Shown here: positions 46,602-58,676 of the stretch, piece after piece
Layout: every line of letters starts with the position of its first letter
Numbering within the stretch: position 1 is the stretch's first letter
DNA from: Mangifera indica
Taxonomy: Eukaryota > Streptophyta > Magnoliopsida > Sapindales > Anacardiaceae
Direction of reading: 5' to 3'
Length of the DNA stretch: 64,000 nt
Assembly (NCBI RefSeq): GCF_011075055.1
Contig: NC_058146.1
Location: 15,786,320 to 15,850,319 of the forward strand
The notes under the pieces: generated by a model
The model's database searches: none
The model's input: the letters and a program-made list of their open reading frames with translations, nothing else
Told to the model about the DNA's origin: nothing
Program-made: the position numbers and the translations under genes

Positions 46602-49600
46602 ATGGCTTCTTCTTCTAATACTCATTCGGCAAATTACGACGTTTACCTTTCTTTTAGGGGCAAGGACACAAGAGACAATTTTGTCAGCCATCTCTACGCA
46701 GCCTTATGTAGGAGTGAGATTAACGTTTTCATTGATGACGAACATGACAGAGGAGATGAAATTTCGGCATCTCTTTTGAACGCAATTGAAGGGTCAAAGA
46801 TTTCGATTCTTGTTTTCTCAAAAGGCTATGCATCTTCTAGATGGTTGCTCGAAGAACTTGTAAAGATTCTTGAATGCAAGGAATACCATAGGCAAAGGGT
46901 GATTCCAGTTTTCTATCACGTACCTCCATCAGATGTCTGGAACCAAATGGGGACTTTTGGGGAAGGATTTGCTAAGCTTGAAGAGCGTTTTAAGGAACGT
47001 CCAGACATGCTGCAGAGATGGAGGATTGCTTTAACAGAAGCAGCAAATCTTTCTGGCTATAATACAGATGTGACCAGGTAATGAATTATTTGCTGCTTAT
47101 TTTCTCCTTTTCCTCACGGTCTCAACTAATCTAGACGCATCAATTCAAATGATTTTCGGTAACACATGAATTATATTCTTTTATAGCACTTCTAATTTCT
47201 TTTGACTTTTCCCCCAATCTTCTTGTGATTATGACTGATACGTTCATTGAATTAGTTGAGATATAACAAGGCTCAATTAAAATTAGCACAAATTTACAGT
47301 TCTGAATGCCACATCATTTGATGGTTAATCTTTTTTTTTTCCCCTATTTCCTTGATGAAGTTATTTTTATACTTTTATCAAAATTGAGTAGCTAAATTCT
47401 TCAGGTCTCATTGTTTCGGCATTAGCTCTTTTTGTTTTTTTTTTTTTTTAACTGTTTTGAGCATTGAGCTATGGAAAACTTCAAACTAGTTGTTATATAT
47501 AAAGGAAATGTCATCTCAGCAGTTGGGTTCCTCTGATCAAGTTTAAATTTTGATGCAGTGATTTTTTTAGTTAGAGGGAGTATCGAGTTTTCTATTTATA
47601 TTTAATCAATTATGTTGAAGAGAGAGATTTAGTAGGGGGAAAATTTCTCATTTTCAAGGATGGAGAAGTAGCCTATGGTACTAACAATTTTTAATATCGT
47701 TTTAATTAAAAAAGTTAGGAATTAAAATTTCGTTTTATTTTTTTTATCTTTATAATATCTAAGTTAATTTATATTATCTTACTTATTTATTAGGTGGGAA
47801 CCAGATCTTGTAGAGGTAATAGTGGAAAATATCGTGGAGATACTGGACCATGTGTATCCAAGCGATAACAAGGACTTGGTTGGAGTGCAATCAAGCATAA
47901 AGAAAATTGAATCACTACTATGCATTGGGTCAAAAGATGTTTGCATAGTTGGAATTTGGGGAATGGGTGGTATAGGCAAGACAACTATCGCACAAGCTCT
48001 ATATGATGAAATTTGCAATCAGTTTGAAGGTTCTTACTTTGCTTTAAATGTTAGTGAAGAATCAGAGAGTCCTAACAGTCTAACTCTCTTGCGACAAGAG
48101 CTTTTTGCTTCCATATTAAAGGATGGACCTTCCGATTCAGGATTCATCTTCACAAAGCTAAGGCTTTTTCATAAAAGGGTTCTTCTCGTTTTTGATGATG
48201 TGACTTCTTTAGAACAAATAAAATTTTTAATTGGAGACCTCAACTGTTTGGGTTTTGGGAGTCGAATCATTGTAACAACAAGGGATAGACAAGTGCTAAA
48301 AAATTATGGAGTAGATGATGATAATATTTACAAGGTTGATCCTTTATTTCATCATGACGCTCTCCAGCTTTTTAGTTGGTATGCCTTTCAACAAAATCGT
48401 CCTGCCTTTGGTTATAATGAGTTGTCGAGTAGAGTAATAAAATATGCTGAAGGAGTTCCATTAGCTCTTAAAGTGTTGGGTTCCTTTTTCCGTGGGAAGA
48501 CTAAAAGTGAATGGGAAAGTGCAATATATAATCTAGAACAAATGCCTTGTAAGAATATCCAGATGGTGCTTAAAGTAAGTTATGATGGACTAGACCTTTA
48601 TGAGAAGAATATATTTCTAGATATTGCATGTTTCCTCAAATGGGAGAGTAGAGATATTATCATAAAATTTTTAAACTCCAGTGGTTTCTTCGCAGAGATT
48701 GGAATAAGTGTTCTCATTGACAGGTGTCTTATCACTGTTTCAAACAATAGGATAACAATGCATGCTTTGCTTCAAGAAATGGGTTGGGAAATTGTCCAAG
48801 AAGAATGCTATAGAGATCCTAGCAATCGTAGTCGTTTGTGGAATCATGCAGATATCCATCATGTGTTGAAAAATAATATGGTAAGAATCAAAGGCTTTTA
48901 ACTTTAGATCTAGCGAAACATAAACTTGTATTAGTTCCATTTTTCCTCGGGCATTAACTTTGATGATAAGTGTTTGGGTGAAGTTTAAAGATGTACTATT
49001 TTAAATTATTATGAAAAGAAGATAAACAAAGGAAGAAAGCATATTGAGAATTTCAACATTGATTTGTTTATGCAGGCTTTCAAAAATTTGACGCTAACTG
49101 ATTATCTTTTTGTGGTATGTAGGGGAGTAATACAATTGAAGGCATATGCTTGGACATGTCCAACATAACACATATAAATTTAAATCCATGTGCTTTCTCA
49201 GAGATGCCTAACTTGAGATTCTTGAAAGCATATAACTCACATTGTGAAGAGAATAGTATTAATAAGTTGTGTCTTACCAAAGACCTTGAATTTGTTTTCG
49301 CTGAGCTAAGTTACCTCTGTTGGCATGGGTGCCCATTGAAATCATTGCAATCAGGTTTTTATTTAGAGAATCTTGTTGCTCTTGATATGTCTTACAGTGA
49401 TATTCAACAACTTTGGATGGGTGACCAGGTATATGATAATTATTTATATGGCAGTCATATGTTTTAGATTATCAAATATTAGACATGCTAATTTGTTTGC
49501 TTATTTCTCATGTTACAGATTCTTCTTAATTTGAAAACTATCAACCTCAGTCATTCCAAGCATCTACAAGGAAGTCCAGATTTCTCGGTCACCCCAAATC

Positions 49601-51224
49601 TAGAGAGCTTGATTCTAGAAGACTGTTCGAGTTTGCTTGAAATTTCTTCGTCTATTAATCGTCTTGATAAACTTGTTGTCTTGAACCTACGACAGTGCAA
49701 AAGTCTACATAGTCTTCCAATGAGCATCAACTCAAAATTTCTTAGAAAAGTTTTTCTTTCTTCCTGCTCAAATCTCGAGAAGTTTCCAAGGATATCAAGT
49801 GATATAGAAGAGTTATATTTAGATGAAAGTGCTATAAAAGAATTGGCTCTATCGATCGAAAATCCATCCAGATTAGTGACACTCAATTTTAAAGGCTGTT
49901 CAAGTCTTGAGAATTTACCAAGCAATATATGTCATATGAAATCTCTTGAACATCTTGATGTCTCTGGGTGTTCAAAACTTGATGGATTGCTGGACAATTT
50001 GGGAAACTTAGAAGCTTTGAAGGTGCTTAAATTAGAGAAACTTGCTCAAAGAGAAGTATCGTCATCCATTGTATGTTTGCACTTTCTAAAGGAACTAAAT
50101 CTGACTGACTGTGGTATTGTGAAGTTACCTGGCAGTTTGGGTCAGTTATCAACACTAGAGAGTTTATTTCTCGGCAGAAACAATTTTGAAAGCATTCCAA
50201 CAGGCATCTCAGACCTTCATAAGTTATCTTATCTGGACTTAAGCTATTGTCAGAGGCTTCAGTCCTTGCCAGAGCTTCCAAGTGAATTACTATATTTAGA
50301 TGCAAGCAGTTGTACATCACTAGAAGCAACATCTAATTTATTATTTACCTTGTCGACATACATTGGAGTTAGCTTCTTCAATTGTTTCAAACTAAAACAA
50401 AATGAACATATTGACCATATGATGTGTAGCCTATTTAAAAGCAAGTGCAGAAGAATTGTAAGATCTGTCAATCACTCACTAATTCCATTTAATGTTTATT
50501 TTCTTTTTATAAATAATTCTGATTTTAAAGTTTGCCAACGCAATGAATGATTTTTTTCTTGATACAGAAATTCGACTCAAGACCTTTTGGTTATTACTGT
50601 TTCCCTGGAAACCAAATCCCAGAATGGTTTACCTTTAAAAGTAGTGGAGCTTCTTTAAATCAAACAGTCAGTGATTGCTATCCTACATTATGTAGTTTTG
50701 GTGTGTGTGCTGTTGTACAGTTCCAAAACTATCAAGATGATGGTCACGGATTGGTAGTCCGTTGTGTGTGCAAGCTTGGGAATAGATATGGTAAAGTGTT
50801 CTTTTACTATGATGTTGGACACCATTGTATTGACTCAGAGCACATCTTCCTGGGATATGATCTTCACACGTGTTTCTTCAATTGTGCTGTTGATTCATAC
50901 ATTGAAGATAATGAAGTGAGCATTCAATTTTATGTTGAGGATTCGACTGGCAAACAGATAGACTGTTGTGAGGTGAAAAATTGTGGTCTTGAGTTTTTTC
51001 ATTTTGAAGTGAATCAGGATCAAATGCAGACTGCTAGAGGAAGATTACATGTGAGGAGGAAACGAAGTGCGGGAATTGCACTGAGAAGGGGGCGCCAAAT
51101 GCTAGAGCTAAGAGTTGTCCAAAACTGGTCAGCAGCAGACAACAAAGAGGATGCAGTGCTCAGGCTTTCAGAAAATAGGACCACTGAGAGTGTGTTACTG
51201 AGGCGGCAGCCCCCAAGAGAGTAA
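46602..51224 (+). CDS. TIR-NBS-LRR disease resistance protein, intact
   Basis: Exons 46602-47077, 47794-48880, 49123-49428, 49519-50457 and 50568-51224 join in frame to 1154 residues; all introns are GT-AG. The TIR domain is about 11-150 (YDVYLSFRGKDTR) with catalytic-type E85, although the usual WCL is WLL. NB-ARC follows: P-loop GMGGIGKTT (K221), kinase-2 VLLVFDDV, RNBS-B GSRIIVTTRD, GVPLAL, and FLDIACFLK. The MHD motif reads MHA (481-483). LRRs span exons 3-4. The last exon holds the C-JID-like domain (FGYYCFPGNQIPEWF). Exon 3 is 306 bp, exactly as in the minus-strand paralogue, and intron phases match. Family role: effector recognition, then TIR NADase signalling through EDS1. The ATG at 46602 is chosen because the frame has no earlier ATG. 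Confidence 0.92.
47960..47981 (+). promoter_or_regulatory. candidate miR482/miR2118 target in the TNL P-loop
   Basis: The P-loop coding stretch ggaatgggtggtataggcaa is the classic place where miR482/2118 family members pair with NLR mRNAs. Family sequences as I recall them would leave about 2-4 mismatches, but which member this genome makes is unknown. Confidence 0.35.
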
Positions 51225-51280
51225 GCAAGAGAAAGGAAGGAACAAGAGTTAGAACAGGTGGCAGCAGGGTATTGAAGCAA

Positions 51281-51559
51281 ACAGAACAGTCAGCATTTAC
51301 TTTGTGGCAAAGTCAATCTGAAGAAGAAAAGCAACGTGGCACAATATTGGAAGGGAGGCAGTTGACAAATGAAACAGAACAGTCAACAATTACTTTGTGG
51401 CAAAGTCAATCTGAAGAAGAAAAGCAACGTGGCACAATATTGGAAGGGAGGCAGTTGGCAAATGAAACAGAACAGTCAACAATTACTTTGTGGCAAAGTC
51501 AATCTGAAGAAGAAAAGCAACGTGGCACAATATTGGAAGGGAGGCAGTTGGCAAATGAA
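51281..51559 (+). repeat. 93-bp x 3 tandem repeat, open in one frame
   Basis: Exact-period copies start at 51281, 51374 and 51467. They differ by only a few bases. The period is 31 codons, and one frame stays open throughout (51272-51619), giving TEQSTITLWQSQSEEEKQRG-type units rich in Gln/Glu. It starts 57 bases after the TNL stop codon, in a different frame from the TNL last exon. Confidence 0.9.
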
Positions 51560-51619
51560 AGAGAGAAGGTAGAAAAGGGAGTGGAGGAAAAGGAGGAAAA
51601 AGTTGGTAGAGAAGGTTGA

Positions 51620-52330
51620 TAGGGAGAGCACAGGCCTCTCGAAAGCCTGTTGGGAGCTGAGTGCTTTGATCTTTTGCAGTGTAATTGCAGTTTGTTCTGG
51701 TTTTGCTGCTGTAATCTCTGGGCTGTGAATTTGTACTTTTAATCATGTAATGAACTCTTTTGTAAACCTTATTGAATACATATATGCCACTGGAATTTCA
51801 TTTCTATTGTATGTGTTTACTATTCTGTGACTTGTTTGAAATGTATTGTGCTTGCTGTGTATAATAGCTGGAAAGAGAGTTGAGTTACTGTGAAGTGGAG
51901 AAGAAGGCTCGAGCATTGTAGATCTCTGACCAGGTCTTCATCAGAATATAAGCAGGAGGCAGAGGGAAGAGAAAAAGGGGTGGAAAAAGAAAATTGAAAA
52001 AGTAGAGCATTGAAGGAGAGACCCAGCCTCTCAAAAGCTGGTGGAATTGCTCCTGAGTTTTGTTATTTTTCTGTAATATTTCTTAAGTAGTGATAGTGCT
52101 AGCATGGAGCTTGTATGAACCATATTGGATACACTTTTGAAGTATTTGTTAATACAAGAAAAGCTAATTTCATTGCTGTTACATTGAGTTACATTTGATT
52201 TACACCCAGCAGTGTTAATCCACATTACATTCTCACACTGTCCGCATCTGTTTCTCACGCTAGTTTCTTCATTTGCTAAAGTTGGAGCAGACAGCTTGTT
52301 GTGGCAGCATCGGGTTCCTATCATGGATCA
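51620..52330 (+). mobile_element. possible Copia-like LTR debris
   Basis: Two diverged blocks, each with a purine-rich tract and a (g)cctctc(a/g)aaagc stem, occur at about 51560-51830 and 51960-52190. The first contains tgttgggagctgag, like an LTR start. After the second comes gttcctatcatgg, like the sequence following a Copia primer-binding site. Exact ends were not determined. Confidence 0.3.
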
Positions 52331-53780
52331 AGCAGTACCAGAAGAAACGGACGACAAGAAGCCACTTTTTTAGTAAGTTAGGGACCTAAGCTGTAGGTCT
52401 TGTTTGTTTTTTGGTTATGGAGCATCACAACCTTGAATGGTTTCATCAGAGCTATGTATGTACATATGGTAAATCACTCATTTCATCTAGGCCATTTAGT
52501 TATCTAATAATCTACATTTAAAAAAAAATAATAATACATATTCTCTTTAAATTAACTTTTTCTGTACAAAAATAGAGGAGTTTTATTGAAGTAAAAGTCA
52601 GGCTTCTTTTCACAAAATATTTTTTAGTAAAAAACAATATTGGTTATTTTTTATGTATAAAAAATGATAGTCTGTTATACACATTGATAAAATGAAAACT
52701 TAGAAAACTCTATTACCAGTATTTCCATTTTGGTCAAATATTTGCAAGGTGGAATAGTTTGGGGTTCATTTATGGTTATTATCAGGGAATCCTAGAGATT
52801 GAGACTTCAAATTGTTGCTAAAGCAAATCCAAGTCCCGGTAAATATCAAGGTGCTTTCTGTTTTTTTTTTTGGGCACATTATGTTAATTTGGTTAGCTTA
52901 ATGAGATCTCATTTTGCCTGGACGTGTATATATCGTGAACACTCATGTTATTGCTTTAATGCTTAAAATAGTTTTTCTGTGATGGATGTGATAAACTATT
53001 ATAAAAGAACTTACGATCTGATCATATGTGTGTGAGTTTGTGTGCATTGATTATAAAATATTCTGAAAGGAAATTATGATTGGTGTGTAATTATCTTCTT
53101 TTGTAAGATTAATTGGGCTTAACTTTCTCATATCTTGACGACCTTATTGATTCCAGATAACAGGCATTTAGGTCTCAAACTAATTTAGTCCTTTGTCTGT
53201 GTAATATGTTTGGCCTTTTAGTTCTGAATCATTTCGAGTGGTCAAATTTAGTTCAACCCTTTTAAACTGTTGTTAGAATGATGGTAAAAATAAAATATTT
53301 GGAGAAGTTTTATTTTCAAGTTTTACTATTATGTTAGGCTATGTTTGAAAGAAGGGATTAAAGGGTCCCTCTAATTCCCTTTTTTCTTTTTTTCTTTTTT
53401 TGAGAATGGGATTGGATAATCTCATTCCCAAGGTTGGCTAATTGATTTTAGGGAAATTATATTAAATGCCCTTTTAACCCCTCCATTAAGCAAAAATGCC
53501 CCATTTTCCTATTCCTAAGCAAAAATGCCTTAAACTTTTTTCAAAATACCAAAATTACCCTTCACCACATCTATATAAACTTTCTCACTCACTCTTATTA
53601 TACACACTTCTTATATCACTCAAACACTCACTCTTACTCTCATTTTTACTCAATATCAATTAGTATGAGTTTGTTTGGACGAGAAAAATTCGTATTTTCA
53701 AATTCGAATAAAAAAAAGTCAGTTCTTGAAAAAAATGTATTTATACGAATCTTAACTCAAAACTTAATTTTGTTTGTTAA
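52331..53780. other. spacer, no gene seen
   Basis: AT-rich, with no supportable coding sequence or element ends. Confidence 0.4.
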
Positions 53781-53799
53781 ATCTAGTTTGTATATCATG

Positions 53800-54510
53800 T
53801 AAAAGGGGTATTTGAATATTAGATAATAATATAGGGGTTAAATGAAATGTTAGAAAAATATGGTGGTATTTTGATAGTATATAATATATAAAGGATTTAA
53901 ATAATATGTTAAGAATAGATAGGTATATTTTGATACAAGACAACATAAAAGGATGTTAAATAAAATGTTAGATAATTATAAAGAGTTAAATAAAATGTTA
54001 TAAAAATATGAGGGGTATTTTGATATTAAACATTGTAAGAGCATTATAAATGAAATTTTAGGAATAGATAAATGTATTTTGATATGAGACAACATACAAG
54101 GGTGTTAAATGAAATGTTAGGTAATTATAGAAGGTAAAATTAATATAAAAAAATATAGGAGGTATTTTGATATTACATAATACATGAAGGATTTAAATAA
54201 TAAGTTAAGAATAGATAGATATATTTTGATATAAGACAACATAAAAGGGTGTTAAATAAAAGGTTAGATAATTATAGGAGGTTAAATGAAATATTAGAAA
54301 AAATATGGGGGGTATTTTGATATTACATAATATATGAAGGATTTAAATAATATGTTAAAAATAAATAGATATATTTTGATAATAGAGAACATATGAGGTA
54401 TTAAATTAAATATTAGATAAGTATGAGAGCTAAATGAAATATTATAAAAATATGAGAGATATTTTAATATTATAAATCGTAAGATCGTTTTAAATGAAAT
54501 GTTTTTAGTG
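53800..54510. repeat. 149-bp AT-rich tandem array, about 4.5 copies
   Basis: The landmark ag(a/g)taattata..aaatgttataaaaatatg..ggtattttgatat recurs at 53821, 53970, 54119, 54266 and 54415, spacing 147-149 bp. Copies differ by scattered substitutions. No coding capacity. The unit length is close to nucleosomal. Confidence 0.85.
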
Positions 54511-54817
54511 TTTCATTGTTGATAAAATCTCACATGTTTATGCTCAAATAATTATGCATTCGAATTGCCAAGTTAAAAAGAGCAAGCACATGTGAGTCAA
54601 TGCCATAAATTGAAGATGGTTTGTCAAAGAGGTTGGGGTGTATTTCGAATTGCTTTATCGTCTCCCATAATAGCGCTATAATCCAACAAGTGGTTGGCCA
54701 ACCAATTTGAAAACTGGTTATAATAAAAAACAGACTATTAAACAATGAGCAAAATAAATATCTTACTATGGAGAAATTTGAGTTGAATTCTTGGTCCAAT
54801 GTATCCAGGAGGATATG

Positions 54818-54928
54818 TTGGATGTTAGAATACCACCTCTAGGCTTAAAAAAACTCTAGAACAAAGGTTGGTTCTTGGATGTTAGAATACCACTTCCAGG
54901 CTTAAAAAAACACTAGAACAAAGGTTGT
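54818..54928. repeat. ~57-bp direct repeat
   Basis: The segment ttggatgttagaataccac..aggcttaaaaaaac..ctagaacaaaggttg occurs twice in immediate succession, with a few differences. Confidence 0.75.
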
Positions 54929-55111
54929 TTCAACAATGAGATAGGCCAAAAATAACCAAAACCCACTACATTAAATGACCAACCATAAACAAGTTTTAGA
55001 GCCAATGCTAATGTTGGGTATATCTAGACGGACAATTGATGTTTTCTCCATGCATGCAACAGTGAAATCAAGGTGAGTTAGAGTTCTTAAATTTTTATAA
55101 GAAATGGTAAG

Positions 55112-56481
55112 TGTTGTCGTCGACACCCAAATTAAAATCTTAAATTCTTACAACAAAAATGTAGTAAAGGAAAGTAGGGATCGTTCCCTTAAATAGTTTT
55201 AATTATTACGTCGTCACAAATCAATCAAAACAAAGAAATAAAATGGGTTTTAAATTGAATGCAAATTATAATTAAAAACAATAAATAAAAATTTAGCAAA
55301 ATAATCTAAAACAAATAATCAATTAAACAAACCTTAGTTTACAGCCACATCCATCATTGAACTACGATTGATCATCAATACCTAAAGATATCAAATTAAT
55401 TATTCAAATATTCGTTACGATATTAATTATCTATCCTTCCTTATGATTAGTTAACTAAAAATATATATTCCAATTAACCTTTACTGATTAACACTCAGAT
55501 ACGATCTCGAATTTAATTAAACAATAACATTACGAATTAGAAAGACCAATGAAACAAGACAACACAAGCGTAAGACATTGCATTTAATCCAGTTAATTAT
55601 TTTCCTAGGATTTATAGTTCTTGACGCAGCAAACGATAAATCTCAATTGCCACTTCGATTAGATGAATTGAACAATTACAGATTCAACACCTAAACTAGC
55701 AGTAGATTATATTAATTGATAAACTAATTGCGCGCCTTAATCAACCAACACAATCATGAAAAATAATTCAGAAAGATAATCAATACTTGAATAATTAAAA
55801 AATGCATTAAAGATCAAAACTTAATCTCACAATCATTGTAGTTTTATGGTTTCAGATCCCTTCAATCAAGAGAAAATATTTAGCCACTGTAAACCATATT
55901 TAGTTCTCTAATCCTCTAATTACAATGATGAATCATCCTCTAGCAAAATAAAAATAAAACTATATATATTTTCTCCCTACTCAGATCTGGAAATAAAGAT
56001 CAATCATAATCTTCTAATCTAGTCAAGCAAAGGTGATACATGTCTTCCCAGAAAGAAAGGAAAAGATATATATTTTAATGTATATCCTTCCTCTAAAGAT
56101 ATTCTTCCTTATTTATCTTAATTAATCCCCTTTCCTAGCTAATAATTATCCATTCTCTAGAAAATAAATCTTGACATTTTGTGAACTTTTTCAGCTGATC
56201 TGGACGTCCAGATTTAATTTTCAAATTCTGCTTTCATCATTTCACGTGCGCATGCCTAGTCAACATCAAGGATAAATATTCTAAAAATATTCGTAAATCT
56301 GCTTTCAAATTTTGTTGATTCGTAAATCTGCTTCAGTTTTAGACTTCTTGGCCCAACTTACTCTAAAAATATTCAAAGCTTCCTAAGTGCAAAAGATAAA
56401 TAATTTCATTAGATTGAATTAAATTTTCACACAACATAAGGGAATTAAAAATCAAAATAATAACAATTAACGACATTATCA
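55112..56481 (-). mobile_element. LTR of a gypsy-type retrotransposon, minus orientation
   Basis: The segment is bounded by TG (55112, TGTTGTCGTCGACACC) and CA (GACATTATCA, 56481). Immediately right of it, on the minus strand, is a purine tract (gtgtgggggaatt) preceded by gaggacgagcaaaagataag. This sequence commonly precedes the polypurine tract of Athila/Tat-like elements. Hence this is the 3' LTR, about 1.37 kb, read leftwards. No second LTR was found. Confidence 0.55.
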
Positions 56482-57550
56482 AATTCCCCCACACTTATCT
56501 TTTGCTCGTCCTCGAATAAAACAAAAACAAAAAAGTTTCATCAATTCTTTTTCTCATGATATCAAAAAGTGAGCATACTTTAGGATTCAAACCAACCAAG
56601 ACTCAAGCAACAACACACATCATCGTCAAACTTTACAAGGAAATGTGCACAAAGACAAATCAAAACAATCGCATTCTGAAGCATGTATGAAGTTTTGGTG
56701 AATCTCCTCACAATTATCACTCATACTACTCATGTGTTTAATGGTTTGGTGTTTTGCTCAAATTTTTCCAATGCAAACATTCTACCATAGGCTTGTTTAT
56801 GCACCAAATCTCCACCACTTAGATTATATACATGCATAAATCAAAAAGACTTTATTTTACGTTGTAATGTGGTTTTGGGTAAAGGTGAGGATTAATGGAT
56901 ACGAAAGGTTAAAACCATAAATATTAACAAAACATTTAAACACATAGAGGGAACAAAAATGTAAAGCTAAAACCACCACATTCACCACATTTCTTTGCTA
57001 CTTGCTATTGTCTTTCTCTTCTTTTTTTTTTTTCTCTTTTTTTTTTTCATTTCATTTCTTTCATTTTTGCTTTTTTTTTGAATAACTAAGAGAATTTGAT
57101 AGTAAAGATAACAACATAAGGCAGTAGCAATAACAATTTTTCATACCAACTCCTTTTCATAATCTTCATCCTATGCATTTAAGTCCCATTTTTTTTTTCC
57201 ACATTTAAAAATTTTCAAGATAGCAAATTCACCAAGCAATAAAATTTAGTTTAAATGCCCTACCAATTTTCATGGTTGGGTGAGGATTTTTGCTTGAAGG
57301 TTTGGGTTTGTAATATGGTTTTATCTCAAAGAATCAAGGTTTTGTCAAGCTCAAAGGGCTAACTATGGAAATTAAAACAGGTTGGCTTTTTAAGCTAAAA
57401 GTTTTAAACAAAAATGTCTTTATCATTTTCATGCAAGTATATATCAATGCAGTCTCAAAACAGTTCAAAACAAGTTCTAGAGATATATTCACATGAGAGA
57501 ACATCACTCATCAAAGAAAACATAGATTGATATGTATATTTCAATCTTTT
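56482..57550 (-). mobile_element. 3' non-coding internal remnant of the same retrotransposon
   Basis: Starts with the polypurine tract and continues as AT-rich sequence with long T/A runs and no protein-coding signal. This is typical of the non-coding region between integrase and 3' LTR in large gypsy elements. The right edge is approximate. Confidence 0.4.
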
Positions 57551-57819
57551 TTGGCTCAAAACTCACGGATTCTATGATTCTATTTTATAGTATTCTTTCT
57601 CTTCATTTTTTTTAATTATTTTTTTTATATTATATAAATTTATGTATTTTTGTTATAAAAAATTTAGTATTTATAAAAAAAACTCTTATATTTTTTATAT
57701 TTATAAGTTTTTTCACGTTTCGATTTCCTATATTATTAAAAAAATGCATTTCTATGTTTCCATTTTTGCTTTTTCACGTTTTCCCGTTTCCGTTTCTATA
57801 CCATATAGTAGAAGGGAAA

Positions 57820-58676
57820 CAATTTCTTCGGTCTCTAACTTTGGATTGAGGGAGAAATGATGATGAAGAGGTGCAAGGAATAGATGAAGTAGTGGTGTTA
57901 GAAGGTTTAAAGCCACACCCAAATCTTAAGAAAATCAATGTGAGATCATTCATGGGTGTTAAACTCTATGATTGGCTTTTGTCTCTTACAAATTTAACTT
58001 CAATTAGTATTAAAAATGTAGAAGATGCCAACATATCCCACCATTGGATAGATTGCATGTTTGAAGACTCTGTTTCTTTACCATCTAGATGATTTGGAGT
58101 ACATTTAAGACAAAGCAAATGAGAGTTCATCCACATTGCCAGCAACATTCTTCCCATCCCTTGAGGAATTAACCCTTTACGATTGTCCTGAATTAAAGGG
58201 ATGGTGGAGGAAGCATGATTATAATGATACAGAGTTGCCTTCATTTCCTTGTCTTTCCAAATTAGATAACCAGAACTGCCCCAATTTGATGTTCATGCCG
58301 CTATAAACATCTTTGGAAGAATTAAAATTGCTCAAGACCAGCCTGAGAAACCATTGCAGCGGACAACGATGATGACGTCGAAGAATAAAGGGGAACCAAC
58401 AACTTCCTCTTGCTTTTCTACCCCTCTCTCCAATTTAAAGTCGATGCTTATGTTTAAAATTCCTGAAATAAAATCTTCCCAGTGGGTGCAATGCGAAATC
58501 TGACTTCTCTTGTGGATTTGAAAATTTTGTCATGTCCAAACATTTCTCAGGTGGATAAGGCATTAAAGTTTCTCCCATCTCTACAAAATTGGAACATTGC
58601 ATCCCATGAAGAATGTGAGCAAAAATGGGAAGCTATTCATGGTATCAATCTTCGTTATATACCTGATTTCTTTTGA
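57820..58676 (+). pseudogene. NBS-LRR (RGA-type) leucine-rich-repeat fragment
   Basis: Pieces in shifting frames read DDEEVQGIDEVVVLEGLKPHPNLKKI..WLLSLTNLTSI, then FFPSLEELTLYDCPELKGWWR..LPSFPCLSKL, then NLTSLVDLKILSCPNISQ..LPSLQNWNIASHEECEQKWEAI ending at a stop (58674-58676). This is the C-terminal LRR pattern of CC-type RGA-like resistance proteins, unlike the TNLs nearby. Stops and frame changes (about 58090 and 58300-58480) separate the pieces. No NB-ARC is upstream: the fragment begins just after the retrotransposon remnant, which may have replaced it. Confidence 0.82.

Noticed and set aside
51281..54510. CRISPR-like direct repeats
   Set aside because: Repeats are contiguous tandem units without unique spacers, in eukaryotic DNA.
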